A stretch of 64,000 nucleotides of DNA from CAVSWT01 sp963777515 (GCA_963777515.1 CAVZQU010000004.1:186001-250000); one strand, 5' to 3'. Counted from the first letter of the stretch, positions 31,869 to 40,696 are shown. The notes: generated from the sequence alone by a model not told the origin. Translations and numbers: made by a program.

Positions 31869-32573
31869 ATGAGCGTAGAAAAAGTTCGAACAGAAATAAA
31901 AAACCACTCGAATAAAGAATTAGCAAAACTGCTTCAAAGATTCTTTAAAACCGGTCCAGGCGAATATGGTGAAGGCGATAAGTTTGCCGGCATAAAAGTG
32001 CCAGTATCAAGAAAAATTGCTGTCAGCAATTCAAGTTTAACTTTGAAGGAAATTCAGCAGCTTTTAAAATCCGAAATACATGAAGAGAGATTAATTGCTT
32101 TGCTTATATTAGTTCATCAATTTAAGAAAGGTGACGAAGCACAAAAAGAGAAAATATTTAAATTTTATATTAGAAACACTAAGTACATCAATAACTGGGA
32201 TTTGGTTGATTTATCTGCCCCGCAAATTGTAGGGGCATTTATTGTTGATAAAGAAAAAGATATTTTATTTAAATTTGTAAATTCAAAGAATCTCTGGCAA
32301 AAACGAATTGCTGTGCTGTCAACTTTCAGCTTTATAAAAATTAACCGTTTTGATGAAGCTTTAAAGATTTCGGAAATATTGTTAAATGATAATCATGATT
32401 TAATTCATAAAGCAGTTGGCTGGATGTTAAGAGAAATCGGCAAACGAAATCTAAATGTTGAAGAAAAATTTTTGAGAAAATATTATAAACAAATGCCGCG
32501 GACAATGCTGCGTTACGCAATTGAAAAATTTCCGGAAAAGAGAAGGCAGCAGTATTTAAAAGGAACAATCTAA
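31869..32573 (+). CDS. DNA alkylation repair protein (AlkD-like)
   Basis: 234 residues of ALK/HEAT-repeat protein. Family marks include GEGDKFAGIKVPVSRKIA near the N-terminus, NNWDLVDLSAPQIVG in the middle, KNLWQKRIAVLSTFSFI, and HKAVGWMLREIGKRN with TMLRYAIEKFPEKRRQQYLKG at the end. Such proteins excise N3- and N7-alkylated bases without base flipping. No signal peptide. It is followed by a repeat-bearing intergenic region (32574-32836). Confidence 0.9.
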   Translation: MSVEKVRTEIKNHSNKELAKLLQRFFKTGPGEYGEGDKFAGIKVPVSRKIAVSNSSLTLKEIQQLLKSEIHEERLIALLILVHQFKKGDEAQKEKIFKFYIRNTKYINNWDLVDLSAPQIVGAFIVDKEKDILFKFVNSKNLWQKRIAVLSTFSFIKINRFDEALKISEILLNDNHDLIHKAVGWMLREIGKRNLNVEEKFLRKYYKQMPRTMLRYAIEKFPEKRRQQYLKGTI

Positions 32574-32660
32574 AAATAATTAGCTGTTTAAAAGTGAACC
32601 GTTAAAACTGTAATACAAATTCACTTTTTAAGTTAGGAGTGTAACCGAAGGTAAACAAGG

Positions 32661-32732
32661 TGTCATTTCGAGGGAGTCTTCGACTGAGAAATCTTTTAAA
32701 ACGTAGGATTTCTCCCTTCGGTCGAAATGACA
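32661..32732. repeat. Miniature inverted-repeat element
   Basis: The left arm begins TGTCATTTCGAGGGAGTC and the right arm, read in reverse, begins TGTCATTTCGACCGAAGG; both continue to GAGAAATC. This 72-base palindromic element fills the gap between the AlkD-like and VOC genes. Similar TGTCATTTCGA repeats are common in Bacteroidetes/Chlorobi genomes (from memory, not searched here). Confidence 0.7.
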
Positions 32733-32836
32733 ATTGAACCTTTGAGTCAGCCTCTTAATAAACTCCTAACAGGCAAAAGTAACTGTTTCAACAGTTTTTA
32801 ACTTAAGATTAAAGAAAGCATTAAAAGATAGATTTG

Positions 32837-33580
32837 ATGAAATATTTAAACTCTGTAAATAGGCTTGGTGATGGGATTCAAATTACAGTTGGAACTAACA
32901 GCATTGTTAAATCTTTTCCTTTTTACGAAGCATTAGGATTTACTAAAGTTGCAAGGAATGCAGAATCATACAATTGGCTGCTTCTTACAGACGGACTAAT
33001 TAAACTTCTTCTCCATCAAGACAAGTTTGCCGGGATTGGCTATTTTGCGGATGACATGGATAAAAGAACTTTAGAGATGAGAAAAAACGGCTTTAAATTT
33101 CTTTCTTATAAATTAAAGCTCAATCAATTTTATGAAGTGTTTAAAGATAAAAATGATTTCCATGTTAGTTTAATTAAACAAAATGTAAATGAAATGTATA
33201 AGCCGGAAGGTAAATCTCATTCAAACTGCGGTAAGTTCAGGGAGATAAGAATTATTACTGAAGATATTGATTCTTCAGTAGAATTTTGGACAAATCTGGG
33301 TTTTGAAAATACACAAGAAAATAATGGCTCGAAAAAATTTGCTGCTGTGGAAGATGGTTTAATGAGAATTGCTTTTTATTTGCCACGAGTACTTGATTAT
33401 AATTTTGTCGGACATGCAATTACTTATTCATCCAAAACAATTAATCAAAAAATAATTAACTTAAAAAGCAGCGGTATTAATTTTATCAAAGAAATTAAAG
33501 ATTCCACCGGAAAGATAATCGAAGCAGTTGCAGTTTCTTCTGAAGGTCAAACCTTTCTTTTTACATCTAACGTTGAATAA
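32837..33580 (+). CDS. VOC-superfamily protein (glyoxalase/bleomycin-resistance fold)
   Basis: About 247 residues with two VOC modules. Module 1 is IQITVGTNSIVKSFPFYEALGFTKVA (residues about 15-125); module 2 is FREIRIITEDIDSSVEFWTNLGFENTQ (about 130-245). Members use paired beta-alpha-beta-beta-beta units to bind a metal or ligand in lyase, dioxygenase or drug-binding roles. The specific substrate cannot be told. The ATG at 32837 is chosen over the TTG one codon earlier. The potassium-channel gene starts 21 bases after its stop. Confidence 0.8.
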   Translation: MKYLNSVNRLGDGIQITVGTNSIVKSFPFYEALGFTKVARNAESYNWLLLTDGLIKLLLHQDKFAGIGYFADDMDKRTLEMRKNGFKFLSYKLKLNQFYEVFKDKNDFHVSLIKQNVNEMYKPEGKSHSNCGKFREIRIITEDIDSSVEFWTNLGFENTQENNGSKKFAAVEDGLMRIAFYLPRVLDYNFVGHAITYSSKTINQKIINLKSSGINFIKEIKDSTGKIIEAVAVSSEGQTFLFTSNVE

Positions 33581-33601
33581 CTAATTATAAAAAATAATTT
33601 T

Positions 33602-34534
33602 ATGAGAAGACAAAGTATTGACCCGGTAGGGTTGGGTGAAAAATATTCAAAAATTACAAGACGTGTTATCAACAAAGACGGTACTTTTAATGTTGAGAAG
33701 AAGGGAATATCTTTCAGCTTTAGGGATGCTTACCAGTATTTAATAAATATTACCTGGCCAAAGTTTTTTGTTTTGATTTTGCTGTTATATTTTTTAACAA
33801 ACCTAATTTTTGCAACTCTATATTTCATAAACGGATCTGATTATCTTGTTGAAATAAGAAATGGCAGTAATGCTGATACTTTTTTTAATGCTTTCTTTTT
33901 TAGTGTTCAGACTTTAACAACTGTTGGATATGGAAAAATAGCCCCGGTTGGATTATACTCAAATATTATTGCTTCAATTGAAGCTATGACGGGACTAATG
34001 TCATTTGCTTTGATTACCGGCTTGCTTTATGGAAGATTCTCACGCCCTTCAACAAGAATTTTGTATAGTGAAAAAGCAATCATTTCTCCTTACAAAGATA
34101 TAAATGCACTGATGTTTAAAGTTGCAAATCAACGCAGAAATAATTTGATGGAACTTGAAGCAAGGATGCTGCTGGTATTAATTAATAAAGCTGATAATAA
34201 TTTTAACCGGCAATATTTCAATCTTAAGCTTGAGAGAACTAGTGTTTATTTTTTCCCGCTGACCTGGACAATCGTTCATCCAATTGATGATGATAGCCCA
34301 TTTAAGGGGATGAAGATTGAAAATTTGAAAGCCATGTCGGCAGAAATATTAATTTTAATTAAAGGTTTTGATGATACATTCAGCCAAACAGTACATTCAA
34401 GATATTCATACACAATGGATGAGATTGTTTGGGGAGCAAAATTCACACCTTCTTTCCATATTGAGAATAACGGAGAAATAATTTTTGATTTGAATAATGT
34501 CCACAATTATGAGCTTGCCGAATTAAACTCTTGA
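33602..34534 (+). CDS. Inward-rectifier-type potassium channel (KirBac-like)
   Basis: 310 residues. A slide helix (DAYQYLINITWPKF) leads into TM1 (FFVLILLLYFLTNLIFATLYF), a pore helix, the selectivity filter TVGYGK near residue 110, TM2 (IASIEAMTGLMSFALITGLLYGRF) and a C-terminal immunoglobulin-like cytoplasmic domain (ARMLLVLINKADNN; SPFKGMKIENLKAMSAEILILIKGFDDTFSQTVHSRYSY). This is the complete architecture of bacterial Kir channels. It conducts potassium across the inner membrane, gated by cytoplasmic ligands such as lipids. The 21-base spacing to the VOC gene suggests co-transcription. Confidence 0.92.
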   Translation: MRRQSIDPVGLGEKYSKITRRVINKDGTFNVEKKGISFSFRDAYQYLINITWPKFFVLILLLYFLTNLIFATLYFINGSDYLVEIRNGSNADTFFNAFFFSVQTLTTVGYGKIAPVGLYSNIIASIEAMTGLMSFALITGLLYGRFSRPSTRILYSEKAIISPYKDINALMFKVANQRRNNLMELEARMLLVLINKADNNFNRQYFNLKLERTSVYFFPLTWTIVHPIDDDSPFKGMKIENLKAMSAEILILIKGFDDTFSQTVHSRYSYTMDEIVWGAKFTPSFHIENNGEIIFDLNNVHNYELAELNS

Positions 34535-34620
34535 AATAATTGTAAATTTTATCATAATATCTTTCATCCAAATTTATTAATTTTGAGTCATCAAAATAAT
34601 AAAAATGTGAAGGGGCTGAT

Positions 34621-35073
34621 ATGACTACAAAACAAACTATAGATACATTCTTAAGTCTGCAAAAAATTGCTGTTGTCGGAGTTTCACAAAATCCTAAAAA
34701 ATTCGGGACTCTTTGTTATCATTTCTTAAAAGACAACAATTACAATGTTATTCCCGTAAATCATAATCTCAATGAATTTGATGACAAAAAATGTTATCCA
34801 AATTTATCCTCTATTCCTGAAAAGATCGACGGAGCTTTATTAGTTGTTCCCGGGGAACAAACAGAAAAGATTGTTGAAGAAGCAAAATTATTGGGAATTA
34901 ATCACATCTGGATGCAGACCGGTGCAGAAACAAAAAAGGCCATTGAATTTTGTGAAAAGAATAATATTAATGTTGTTCACAATGAATGTGTTTTTATGTT
35001 TGCTGAACCTGTAAAAGGCGCACACAAATTTCATAGAGTGATAAAAAAGATTTTCAGGAAACTACCGGCATAA
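34621..35073 (+). CDS. CoA-binding domain protein
   Basis: 150 residues: a single CoA_binding_2 Rossmann-like domain (KIAVVGVSQNPKKFGTLCYHFLKDN near the N-terminus; GALLVVPGEQTEKIVEEAKLLG; HIWMQTGAETKKAIEFCEKNNINVVHNECVFMF). Relatives such as YccU bind CoA or a nucleotide, but no clear reaction is known. GAAGGGGCTGAT lies before the start. It appears to be a single-gene unit. Confidence 0.85.
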   Translation: MTTKQTIDTFLSLQKIAVVGVSQNPKKFGTLCYHFLKDNNYNVIPVNHNLNEFDDKKCYPNLSSIPEKIDGALLVVPGEQTEKIVEEAKLLGINHIWMQTGAETKKAIEFCEKNNINVVHNECVFMFAEPVKGAHKFHRVIKKIFRKLPA

Positions 35074-35188
35074 AAAATGTGGTATCACAGTGGGTAAAAA
35101 AGCTATTGTTTCAATAATTCAAGAAACGTAAGTTTGATTTAAAGATTAACTAATATTTTTACGGAGATTGAATATTAAAAGGAGTTTC

Positions 35189-35605
35189 ATGCAGAGTAAT
35201 TTTTACATGATTTTATTTTTAAGCTTGTTATTATTTATAATTGGCTGCAGTGAATTTTCTACACTGGATAATAAAGACAAGAATAATCCTGCTGTAGTGA
35301 ATAAAGTTTTAGCTATTGATGTTGAAGCAGATTTTAGAAATGATTCGGTAAGTGTTGCATTAGATGATAGTGTTTTAGCCAAACAACGAATAACAACAAA
35401 CTCTACTTTAAATGCTGCCTGGTTAAGCGGCCCGCATGAATATCCGGAAGGAGACCATACTTTAACTTTTAAGATTTTAAATCTCAATAAAAGTAAATCA
35501 CATCAATTTACCTTAAGCGATACTTTGACAGTTAGAGTAAATTACAACCGCACCAGCGGCGAAATTTTATTCCAAGACCATGATGGATTGATTTTAAGAA
35601 GATAA
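35189..35605 (+). CDS. Small lipoprotein of unknown function
   Basis: About 138 residues. The ATG at 35189 is preferred because AAAAGGAG lies five bases upstream and the signal peptide begins at once (MQSNFYMILFLSLLLFIIGC, lipobox IIGC). An in-frame start at 35168 would add seven residues. The mature part contains a possible beta-sandwich (AAWLSGPHEYPEGDHTLTFKI, TLTVRVNYN). No family recognised. First of three consecutive lipoprotein genes. Confidence 0.7.
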   Translation: MQSNFYMILFLSLLLFIIGCSEFSTLDNKDKNNPAVVNKVLAIDVEADFRNDSVSVALDDSVLAKQRITTNSTLNAAWLSGPHEYPEGDHTLTFKILNLNKSKSHQFTLSDTLTVRVNYNRTSGEILFQDHDGLILRR

Positions 35606-35652
35606 AAATTTATTAGGGGAAAATAATCTCAAAGTAAAAATGGGGAAGAGAA

Positions 35653-36042
35653 ATGCATTCTATTTTTTATAAGCGGACTTTTGTTGTTCCAATTCTTTTA
35701 TTATTCCTAAATTTGATTTTTTATGGTTGCTACTCAAGTAGAGAAATAACTTTAGATATTGATAGCAAAATCAAGATTTACAAAATAGAAATGGTTGATG
35801 GTAAGAAAATTGATTTTAAGGATAATGAAGTTGGATATGCATTTAAATATAAAGATAAAATTATCAGTATAGGAAAAAAAGGAGAGATAAAAGCATATCA
35901 GATTTCTGAGGTAAAAAAAATATATACAGAAAAATTTGATTACGTTAAAACGTTTTTCTTTGTTATTGGAAGCGCAGCAGTTTTATTTATTGCCTTTTTC
36001 ACTTTATTGGGAATTCAATTACAAGATGGGGGATTTGGATGA
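35653..36042 (+). CDS. Small membrane lipoprotein, tandem copy 1
   Basis: 129 residues. Signal peptide with lipobox-like FYGC, then IKIYKIEMVDGKKIDFKDNE, SEVKKIYTEKFDYVKTFF and a C-terminal transmembrane helix (VIGSAAVLFIAFFTLLG). It is clearly homologous to the next gene over its whole length. An N-terminal lipid anchor plus a C-terminal helix is an unusual combination for so small a protein. No family name can be given. Confidence 0.65.
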   Translation: MHSIFYKRTFVVPILLLFLNLIFYGCYSSREITLDIDSKIKIYKIEMVDGKKIDFKDNEVGYAFKYKDKIISIGKKGEIKAYQISEVKKIYTEKFDYVKTFFFVIGSAAVLFIAFFTLLGIQLQDGGFG

Positions 36043-36103
36043 TAATTATAATGGATAGTGTATTTTAAGCAATTTAATTCATTGCGTCTAATAGGGAAAA
36101 ATA

Positions 36104-36513
36104 ATGAGCAAATTTTATTGTGATCGAAAATTTATTATTTCAATAATTATTTTGTTCTTAAATTTAATGTTTTATGGCTGTTACTCACAAAGAGAAGTAA
36201 CCACAGAAATGGAACAACCAATCAAGATTTATAAAATAGAAATGCTTGATGGAAAAATTATAGACTTTAAAAATAATGAATCTGGTTTTGGTCTTTTATC
36301 AAATGATAAAATTATTAGCAAAGAGAAGAGCGGGGAAGAAATTACATATCAGGTTTCAGAAATAAAGAAGATGTATACAGAAAAATTTGATTACATGAAG
36401 ACGTTTTTTACTGTGGTTTGGGGTGTACTGTTTTATTAATTGTATTATTAGTTGTATTATTAAGCGGAACAATGGTGGATTATCGGGGGGATAAAAATAA
36501 TTTAATTTATTAG
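36104..36513 (+). CDS. Small membrane lipoprotein, tandem copy 2 (frameshift near end)
   Basis: Paralogue of 35653-36042: FYGCYSQREVTTEMEQPIKIYKIEMLDGK, ITYQVSEIKKMYTEKFDYMKTFF. A one-base change near 36425 ends the first frame early (36439); the C-terminal helix LLIVLLVVLLSGTMVDYRGDK is intact in the next frame, giving a stop at 36511-36513. The reconstructed length of about 136 residues agrees with copy 1. Confidence 0.6.
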
Positions 36514-36623
36514 TAATATTCGTATTATTTTCCATTGCTTTATTTAATATGACTAATTAATAAAGCTGTTATAAACTCGAATAAAGTTAGGATTATTTAG
36601 AAAAAGAAATATATTTTATTAAT

Positions 36624-37076
36624 CTATGATTCAGTTTTATTTGCTTTAACCCTCACATCAAGTTTGTTGGTTATTTTATTCTCCGACATTTGAAGCTGAA
36701 CATTTACTCCGGGTTTTTTTAGTTTAAAATGATAGGCTGAGACCGTGTCAACTCCAAATCCTTCTAAGATTGATTTAGAAATTAAATCACTGACATCATT
36801 TCGAGCAGCCTTTTCACTATTGTATGATATGGTTGCTTCCGCCTGGTAAATTCCTTTATCGTTAGAAACGAATATCATACTGTTAGAATCAGTTTTATAA
36901 AACATGCAAAGCATAGCAGAATTGCTGTTGTCTTGATGAACTGGCTTTCCGTATTTTTTAATTACATCCGATTGCTTTTTCCCGATAAAGTTGTGGACAT
37001 TAATGTCCTGGCCAAATGAAGAAAATGGGAAAAGAAATAAAACACTTAGCAAGACTAATAGTTTGTAATTTTTCAT
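36624..37076 (-). CDS. Exported small protein of unknown function
   Basis: 150 residues with a cleavable signal peptide (MKNYKLLVLLSVLFLFPFSSFGQ). The mature part reads IGKKQSDVIKKYGKPVHQDNSNSAM, a pattern seen in small periplasmic proteins with a BamE/SmpA-like IGxxxxxVxxxYGKP start, followed by about 100 residues. The SmpA/BamE-like resemblance is weak. It faces the lipoprotein genes from the opposite strand and is followed upstream by about 345 bases without a gene. Confidence 0.6.
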   Translation of the reverse strand: MKNYKLLVLLSVLFLFPFSSFGQDINVHNFIGKKQSDVIKKYGKPVHQDNSNSAMLCMFYKTDSNSMIFVSNDKGIYQAEATISYNSEKAARNDVSDLISKSILEGFGVDTVSAYHFKLKKPGVNVQLQMSENKITNKLDVRVKANKTES

Positions 37077-37422
37077 AAGATCCCCAGGTATAAAAAATAA
37101 ATATTAAAAAAATAATAAGATATTGTGTGCTCGGTATAAAACCGGGAAAGTAAAAGCGGAAGTGAAATGTTTTATAAACATCTTCATCATATTTGCCTAA
37201 AAGGCTGATAAATACTATTCAAATATCGCTTTATTTACAAGGATAATCAATGAAATTCAAAATGAAATTGAGTTTATTGCATTCACTTTAAATTAAAGTT
37301 AAACTTGTTTTATGAATTAAACATTTTTAGAAATTATTTTTTAAAATTTTAAATATGAATTGTAGTGGTCTAAAATTTTAACCCCCTACTATAAAACCAA
37401 AAATATTATAACGTATACAATA
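37077..37422. other. Intergenic region
   Basis: About 345 AT-rich bases between divergent genes (exported protein on minus, GNAT on plus). No reading frame, hairpin or repeat that I can support. Confidence 0.5.
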
Positions 37423-38007
37423 TTGGCATCTCAAATAAAATACGATTTAACTTTCTATCCATTGACAAAAAACAGATGGAAAGATTTTGAAGAATTGTTC
37501 GGGCCGCGTGGTGCAGTTGCCGGCTGCTGGTGTATGTGGTGGCGGATTTCAAGGGCAGAGTTTGGAAAGCAAAAAGGTGATGGAAACAAAAGAGCAATTA
37601 AAAAAATTGTAAACAAAAATGAAGTGCCGGGAATTTTAGCTTATGCTGATGGTAAAGCCGTTGGATGGTGCTCAATTCAGCCCAGAGATGTTTTCCCAAG
37701 GTTAGATAATTCACGAGTTTTAAAGAGAGTTGATGATAAACCAGTTTGGTCAATTGTATGTTTTTTTATAGCAAAAGGATTCCGTAAATCCGGAATAAGT
37801 GAAGAACTAATTAAAGAAGCTGTTAAACATGCAAAAAAGCTTGGGGCAAAAATAATTGAAGGTTACCCTACAGAACCTAAAAAACAAAAAGTTGCAGATG
37901 CTTTTGTCTATACAGGATTTTATACATCGTTTAAAAAAGCAGGATTTAAAGAAGTTGAAAGAAGGTCTGAAACAAGGCCGATTATGAGATACTATATTAA
38001 AAAGTAA
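37423..38007 (+). CDS. GNAT-family N-acetyltransferase
   Basis: 194 residues. A cysteine/tryptophan-rich stretch GCWCMWWRI (about residues 34-42) marks a distinct GNAT subgroup. The acetyl-CoA binding region is VWSIVCFFIAKGFRKSGISEELIKEAVKHAKKLGA, followed by YTGFYTSFKKAGFKEVERR. The acceptor substrate is unknown; relatives are often linked to antibiotic or amino-group acetylation. Start is TTG at 37423; no ATG is available in a sensible position. It converges on the TauE gene, stop codons only 2 bases apart. Confidence 0.8.
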   Translation: MASQIKYDLTFYPLTKNRWKDFEELFGPRGAVAGCWCMWWRISRAEFGKQKGDGNKRAIKKIVNKNEVPGILAYADGKAVGWCSIQPRDVFPRLDNSRVLKRVDDKPVWSIVCFFIAKGFRKSGISEELIKEAVKHAKKLGAKIIEGYPTEPKKQKVADAFVYTGFYTSFKKAGFKEVERRSETRPIMRYYIKK

Positions 38008-38009
38008 TA

Positions 38010-38756
38010 CTAAAAAATTCCGAACAGTTTCAACGCAATTACAAAAATTGCAGCCATTAAAAACATTCGAATAAACCTTTCTCCTTTTTTAACAGAAAGT
38101 TTTGCGCCCCACCAGCCTCCTATCATATTGCCTGCGGCTAATCCAAGTCCCATAATCCAATTAATATTTTTTGAAACAATAAATACGATTAATGCAGGAA
38201 TTGTATAAATAAGCACAATAAAAACTTTATGCATATTTATATAAACAAGATTTAATTTCATCAAATATTTTAAGGAAGCCATCAAAATAAAACCAACTCC
38301 CACTTGAATAAATCCGCCGTAAAATCCTACAAAAATCATTGCGATGTAAGCCTGCCAGCTAATTTTGTTTGCTTTATTTACTGCCACATTATTTTTTGTT
38401 GGAATAATCATCGTAATAATTATTCCGATCATAACTACAGCTAAAATTTTTTGAAATAATTCATCTCCGATTTTAATAGCTAATAGAGCTCCAATTATGG
38501 ACCCTGGCAAAGTAAGAAGAGAAAGCTTTAAGCTGATATCAAACTGTTTGTAATTTTCTTGTTTGAAAGAATAAACAGCAGAAACATTTTGAAGGAGAAT
38601 TGCGATTCTATTTGTGCCGTTTGCTGTGGCAGAATCTAAACCTAAAAATATTAAGGAGGGTAAAGTTAAAGTCGAACCGCCTCCGGCAGTAACGTTCATA
38701 AACCCGGCTATTAAACCAACACCGAAAAGAATTAATATTGATAAGTAGTAAGGCAA
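38010..38756 (-). CDS. TauE/SafE-family membrane transporter
   Basis: 248 residues with about eight transmembrane helices. It starts YLSILILFGVGLIAGFMNVTAGGGSTLTLPSLIFLGLDSATANGTNR, the family signature, with a second GGFIQVGVGFILMA motif in the second half. The family exports sulfite, sulfoacetate or related anions across the inner membrane. The substrate is not determinable from sequence. The start appears to be TTG at 38756. A cluster of repeats lies directly upstream (38775-38984). Confidence 0.85.
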   Translation of the reverse strand: MPYYLSILILFGVGLIAGFMNVTAGGGSTLTLPSLIFLGLDSATANGTNRIAILLQNVSAVYSFKQENYKQFDISLKLSLLTLPGSIIGALLAIKIGDELFQKILAVVMIGIIITMIIPTKNNVAVNKANKISWQAYIAMIFVGFYGGFIQVGVGFILMASLKYLMKLNLVYINMHKVFIVLIYTIPALIVFIVSKNINWIMGLGLAAGNMIGGWWGAKLSVKKGERFIRMFLMAAIFVIALKLFGIF

Positions 38757-38774
38757 CTATAAATTGAAGCTAGT

Positions 38775-38895
38775 AATTAAAAATAATTGTGAAATTCAAA
38801 ATAACAAACTGCAAATATCAAATAAGTTCCAATGTGAAAATTTCAAGCTCAAAAATAATTTTGTCATTTGTGATTTGTCTTTTGATGTTTTAGAA
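38775..38895. repeat. Low-complexity dispersed repeat (CAAATATCAAATAAG type)
   Basis: Contains AATAACAAACTGCAAATATC, AAATAAGTTCCAATGTG and, further on, TTTGTCATTTGTGATTTGTC. The left half (AAAT/CAAA-rich) and right half (TTTG/ATTTG-rich) are loosely complementary, so it could fold on itself. A 65-codon open frame here (38764-38961) is made of the repeat and is not a gene. Similar repeats are known to me from related genomes by memory only. Confidence 0.5.
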
Positions 38896-38918
38896 GGTGA
38901 CCAAAAAGTAAGTTTGTA

Positions 38919-38984
38919 TGTCAAATTGAGCTTGTCGAAATGTAATTTTGTATTGAATTAATATTCTTCGACAAGTTCAAACCG
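38919..38984. repeat. Inverted repeat with TTGAGCTTGTCGAA arms
   Basis: TTGAGCTTGTCGAA (38926-38939) and TTCGACAAGTTCAA (38967-38980) pair at 13 of 14 positions around a 27-base AT-rich loop, with further weak pairing outside. It lies between the TauE promoter side and the YtxH gene end. A miniature inverted-repeat element is the simplest reading; a terminator for YtxH is possible, since it lies on its downstream side. Confidence 0.6.
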
Positions 38985-39021
38985 AATAGTTGCAAAATTA
39001 AAATACTTTTTGGGCATCTTC

Positions 39022-39498
39022 TTAGTTATTTCTTCTTCTCATACTTAAATGTTTGGGCAAAGCTTCATCTTCAAACTCATCAAATTTTACATGCTCTTCA
39101 TAAAACATATTTTCGGTATAATCAAGTTTTGATTTGCCGTTACCATTTTTATTCTTATAAGTGCTGATAACAGCATTCAAAGCAGCCTTCAAGCTGATAA
39201 TTTCTTTTTCAATTTTTTCTGTCGGAAAGTCGTATTTGCCTAAAGCATAATTTCTGATCTTATTAAACAACTGCTCTGCTGTACCTAATAATTCTTTGCC
39301 TTTTGATTTTGCTTCTGATACAAGTACTTCACGTCTTTTTTCTGCTTGGATTTGATAATACTCAATTTTATCAATTAAATCTCCTCGCAATTCTCTGCCG
39401 GTTTTAGGCGATAATAAAAATGTTAATGCGCTTCCAGTAATTCCGCCAAGTATAAAAGCTAATAGCACATTGTCTGAATTATGTTTTTCTTCATCCAT
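39022..39498 (-). CDS. YtxH-domain membrane protein
   Basis: About 158 residues from the ATG at 39498, which has TTGGGAG upstream; an in-frame start at 39519 is less well placed. A hydrophobic segment with glycine-rich LLAFILGGITGSALTFLLSPKTGRELR matches YtxH (PF12732), followed by a long charged helix (coiled-coil-like, EYYQIQAEKRREVLVSEAKSKGKELLG). YtxH proteins are small stress- or envelope-associated membrane proteins of unknown mechanism. It is divergent from the tail-tube operon, with about 308 bases of unannotated AT-rich sequence between them. Confidence 0.8.
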   Translation of the reverse strand: MDEEKHNSDNVLLAFILGGITGSALTFLLSPKTGRELRGDLIDKIEYYQIQAEKRREVLVSEAKSKGKELLGTAEQLFNKIRNYALGKYDFPTEKIEKEIISLKAALNAVISTYKNKNGNGKSKLDYTENMFYEEHVKFDEFEDEALPKHLSMRRRNN

Positions 39499-39806
39499 AA
39501 TGGCTCCCAATTGTATCATTTAAATCTAATTTTTATAAATGTGTAATAATGTTAAAACTTTAAATTAAATTAGTCAACACTATGCAAAATCTATTACTTA
39601 ACAAAGTATTTTTAGATAAACTATTTTATCAAAAAAAATAAATGGCCTATTGAGTTAGAGAATATTATTTTCTTATATTCTTTTTGAATTCTGCTAAGTT
39701 ATTTTCTTCGTCAAGTTCCAAAGATCAATTGAAATAAGTTCTTTTTAACCGAAACTCAAAAGATATCTTTCAATACTGTATTATCTATAAAAAGTTATTT
39801 TTTAAA

Positions 39807-40214
39807 ATGAAGAAAAAAGAAATAAGAAAATCAAAAGCACTTGAGGTTAAAAATCAGGCTTTTGATGTTTATCTTGATATTATTTTTGAAAACGGACTGC
39901 TTTTCATAGTTATAAAAAATAACAGCAATAATCCTGTATTTAAAGTTAAAGTAAAATTTAATAGTAGAATTTTAGGAGTGAACGGTTCTAAAGAAATCAC
40001 TTCACTTAAGCTTTTTAAAAACATTGAATTCTTAGCTCCGCAAAAGGAAATAAAAACTTTTTTGGATACAAGCGAATCATATTTCAGCAGAAAGCAGCCG
40101 ACAAAAATCATGACTGAAATATTTTACAAAGATATTCAAAATAAAAATCATGAAGTTGTTATTAAACACGATTTGGAAATATATAGAGACATAGGATTTA
40201 TAATTAAGAAATAA
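39807..40214 (+). CDS. Hypothetical protein, first gene of tail-tube operon
   Basis: 135 residues, basic at the N-terminus (MKKKEIRKSKALEVKNQ), no signal peptide. The middle has alternating strands: DVYLDIIFENGLLFIVIKN, VFKVKVKFNSRILG, ITSLKLFKNIEFLAPQKEIKTFLD. This reads as one small beta-sandwich. I recognise no family. It ends 21 bases before the tail-tube gene, which has its own strong ribosome site, so the two are very likely co-transcribed. A role in assembling or capping the tube is conceivable but unsupported. Confidence 0.65.
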   Translation: MKKKEIRKSKALEVKNQAFDVYLDIIFENGLLFIVIKNNSNNPVFKVKVKFNSRILGVNGSKEITSLKLFKNIEFLAPQKEIKTFLDTSESYFSRKQPTKIMTEIFYKDIQNKNHEVVIKHDLEIYRDIGFIIKK

Positions 40215-40235
40215 AAATAAGAGTCGGGAGGTAAT

Positions 40236-40667
40236 ATGTCCGAGTATCCTTTGGTTTCATTACACTTTCAAGTTCAATGGGGCGGTACAAGAATGGGATT
40301 TACAGAAGTTTCAGGTTTGTCTGTTGAAACTGAAGTTATCGAATACCGCGAAGGTTCAAGCCCGGTTTATTCTTCTATAAAAATGCCTGGAATTCCAAAA
40401 TATTCTAATATAACTTTAAGACGAGGTATAGTTAAGGGCGATAATGAGTTTTTCAATTGGTGGAAAACTATAAATCTGAATACAGTTGAAAGGCGCGATG
40501 TGGTAATTTCTTTATTGAATGAAAATCATGAACCGGTTGTTAGCTGGAAAGTTAGAAATGCTTTCCCGGTGAAAATTGAATGTAGTGATTTAAAAGCGAG
40601 CGGAAATGAAGTTGCAATAGAGACTTTAGAAATTGCTCATGAGGGATTAACAATTGAAAATGAATAG
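40236..40667 (+). CDS. Contractile-injection-system inner tube protein (phage gp19-like)
   Basis: 143 residues, the full family length. It has the signature beginning LVSLHFQVQWGGTRMGFTEVSGL, then VETEVIEYREGSSP, KMPGIPKYSNITLRRGIVKGDNEFFNWW, ERRDVVISLLNE and AFPVKIECSDLKASGNEVAIETLEIAHEGL. In phages and extracellular injection systems this protein stacks as hexamers to form the inner tube. A GGGAGGT ribosome site precedes the start. No sheath, baseplate, spike, ATPase or tape-measure gene is seen within the window, so the tube gene is an orphan here. It shares an apparent operon with 39807, 40697, 42001 and 42384. Confidence 0.9.
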   Translation: MSEYPLVSLHFQVQWGGTRMGFTEVSGLSVETEVIEYREGSSPVYSSIKMPGIPKYSNITLRRGIVKGDNEFFNWWKTINLNTVERRDVVISLLNENHEPVVSWKVRNAFPVKIECSDLKASGNEVAIETLEIAHEGLTIENE

Positions 40668-40696
40668 AAGGTAAGTTTTATCTGGAGAATTTGAAA

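Noticed and set aside
37423..38756. GNAT and TauE as one functional pair
   Set aside because: They are convergent with only two bases between stops, so they are not co-transcribed.
38764..38961. 65-codon open frame between TauE and YtxH genes
   Set aside because: The translation is just the dispersed repeats read as protein.
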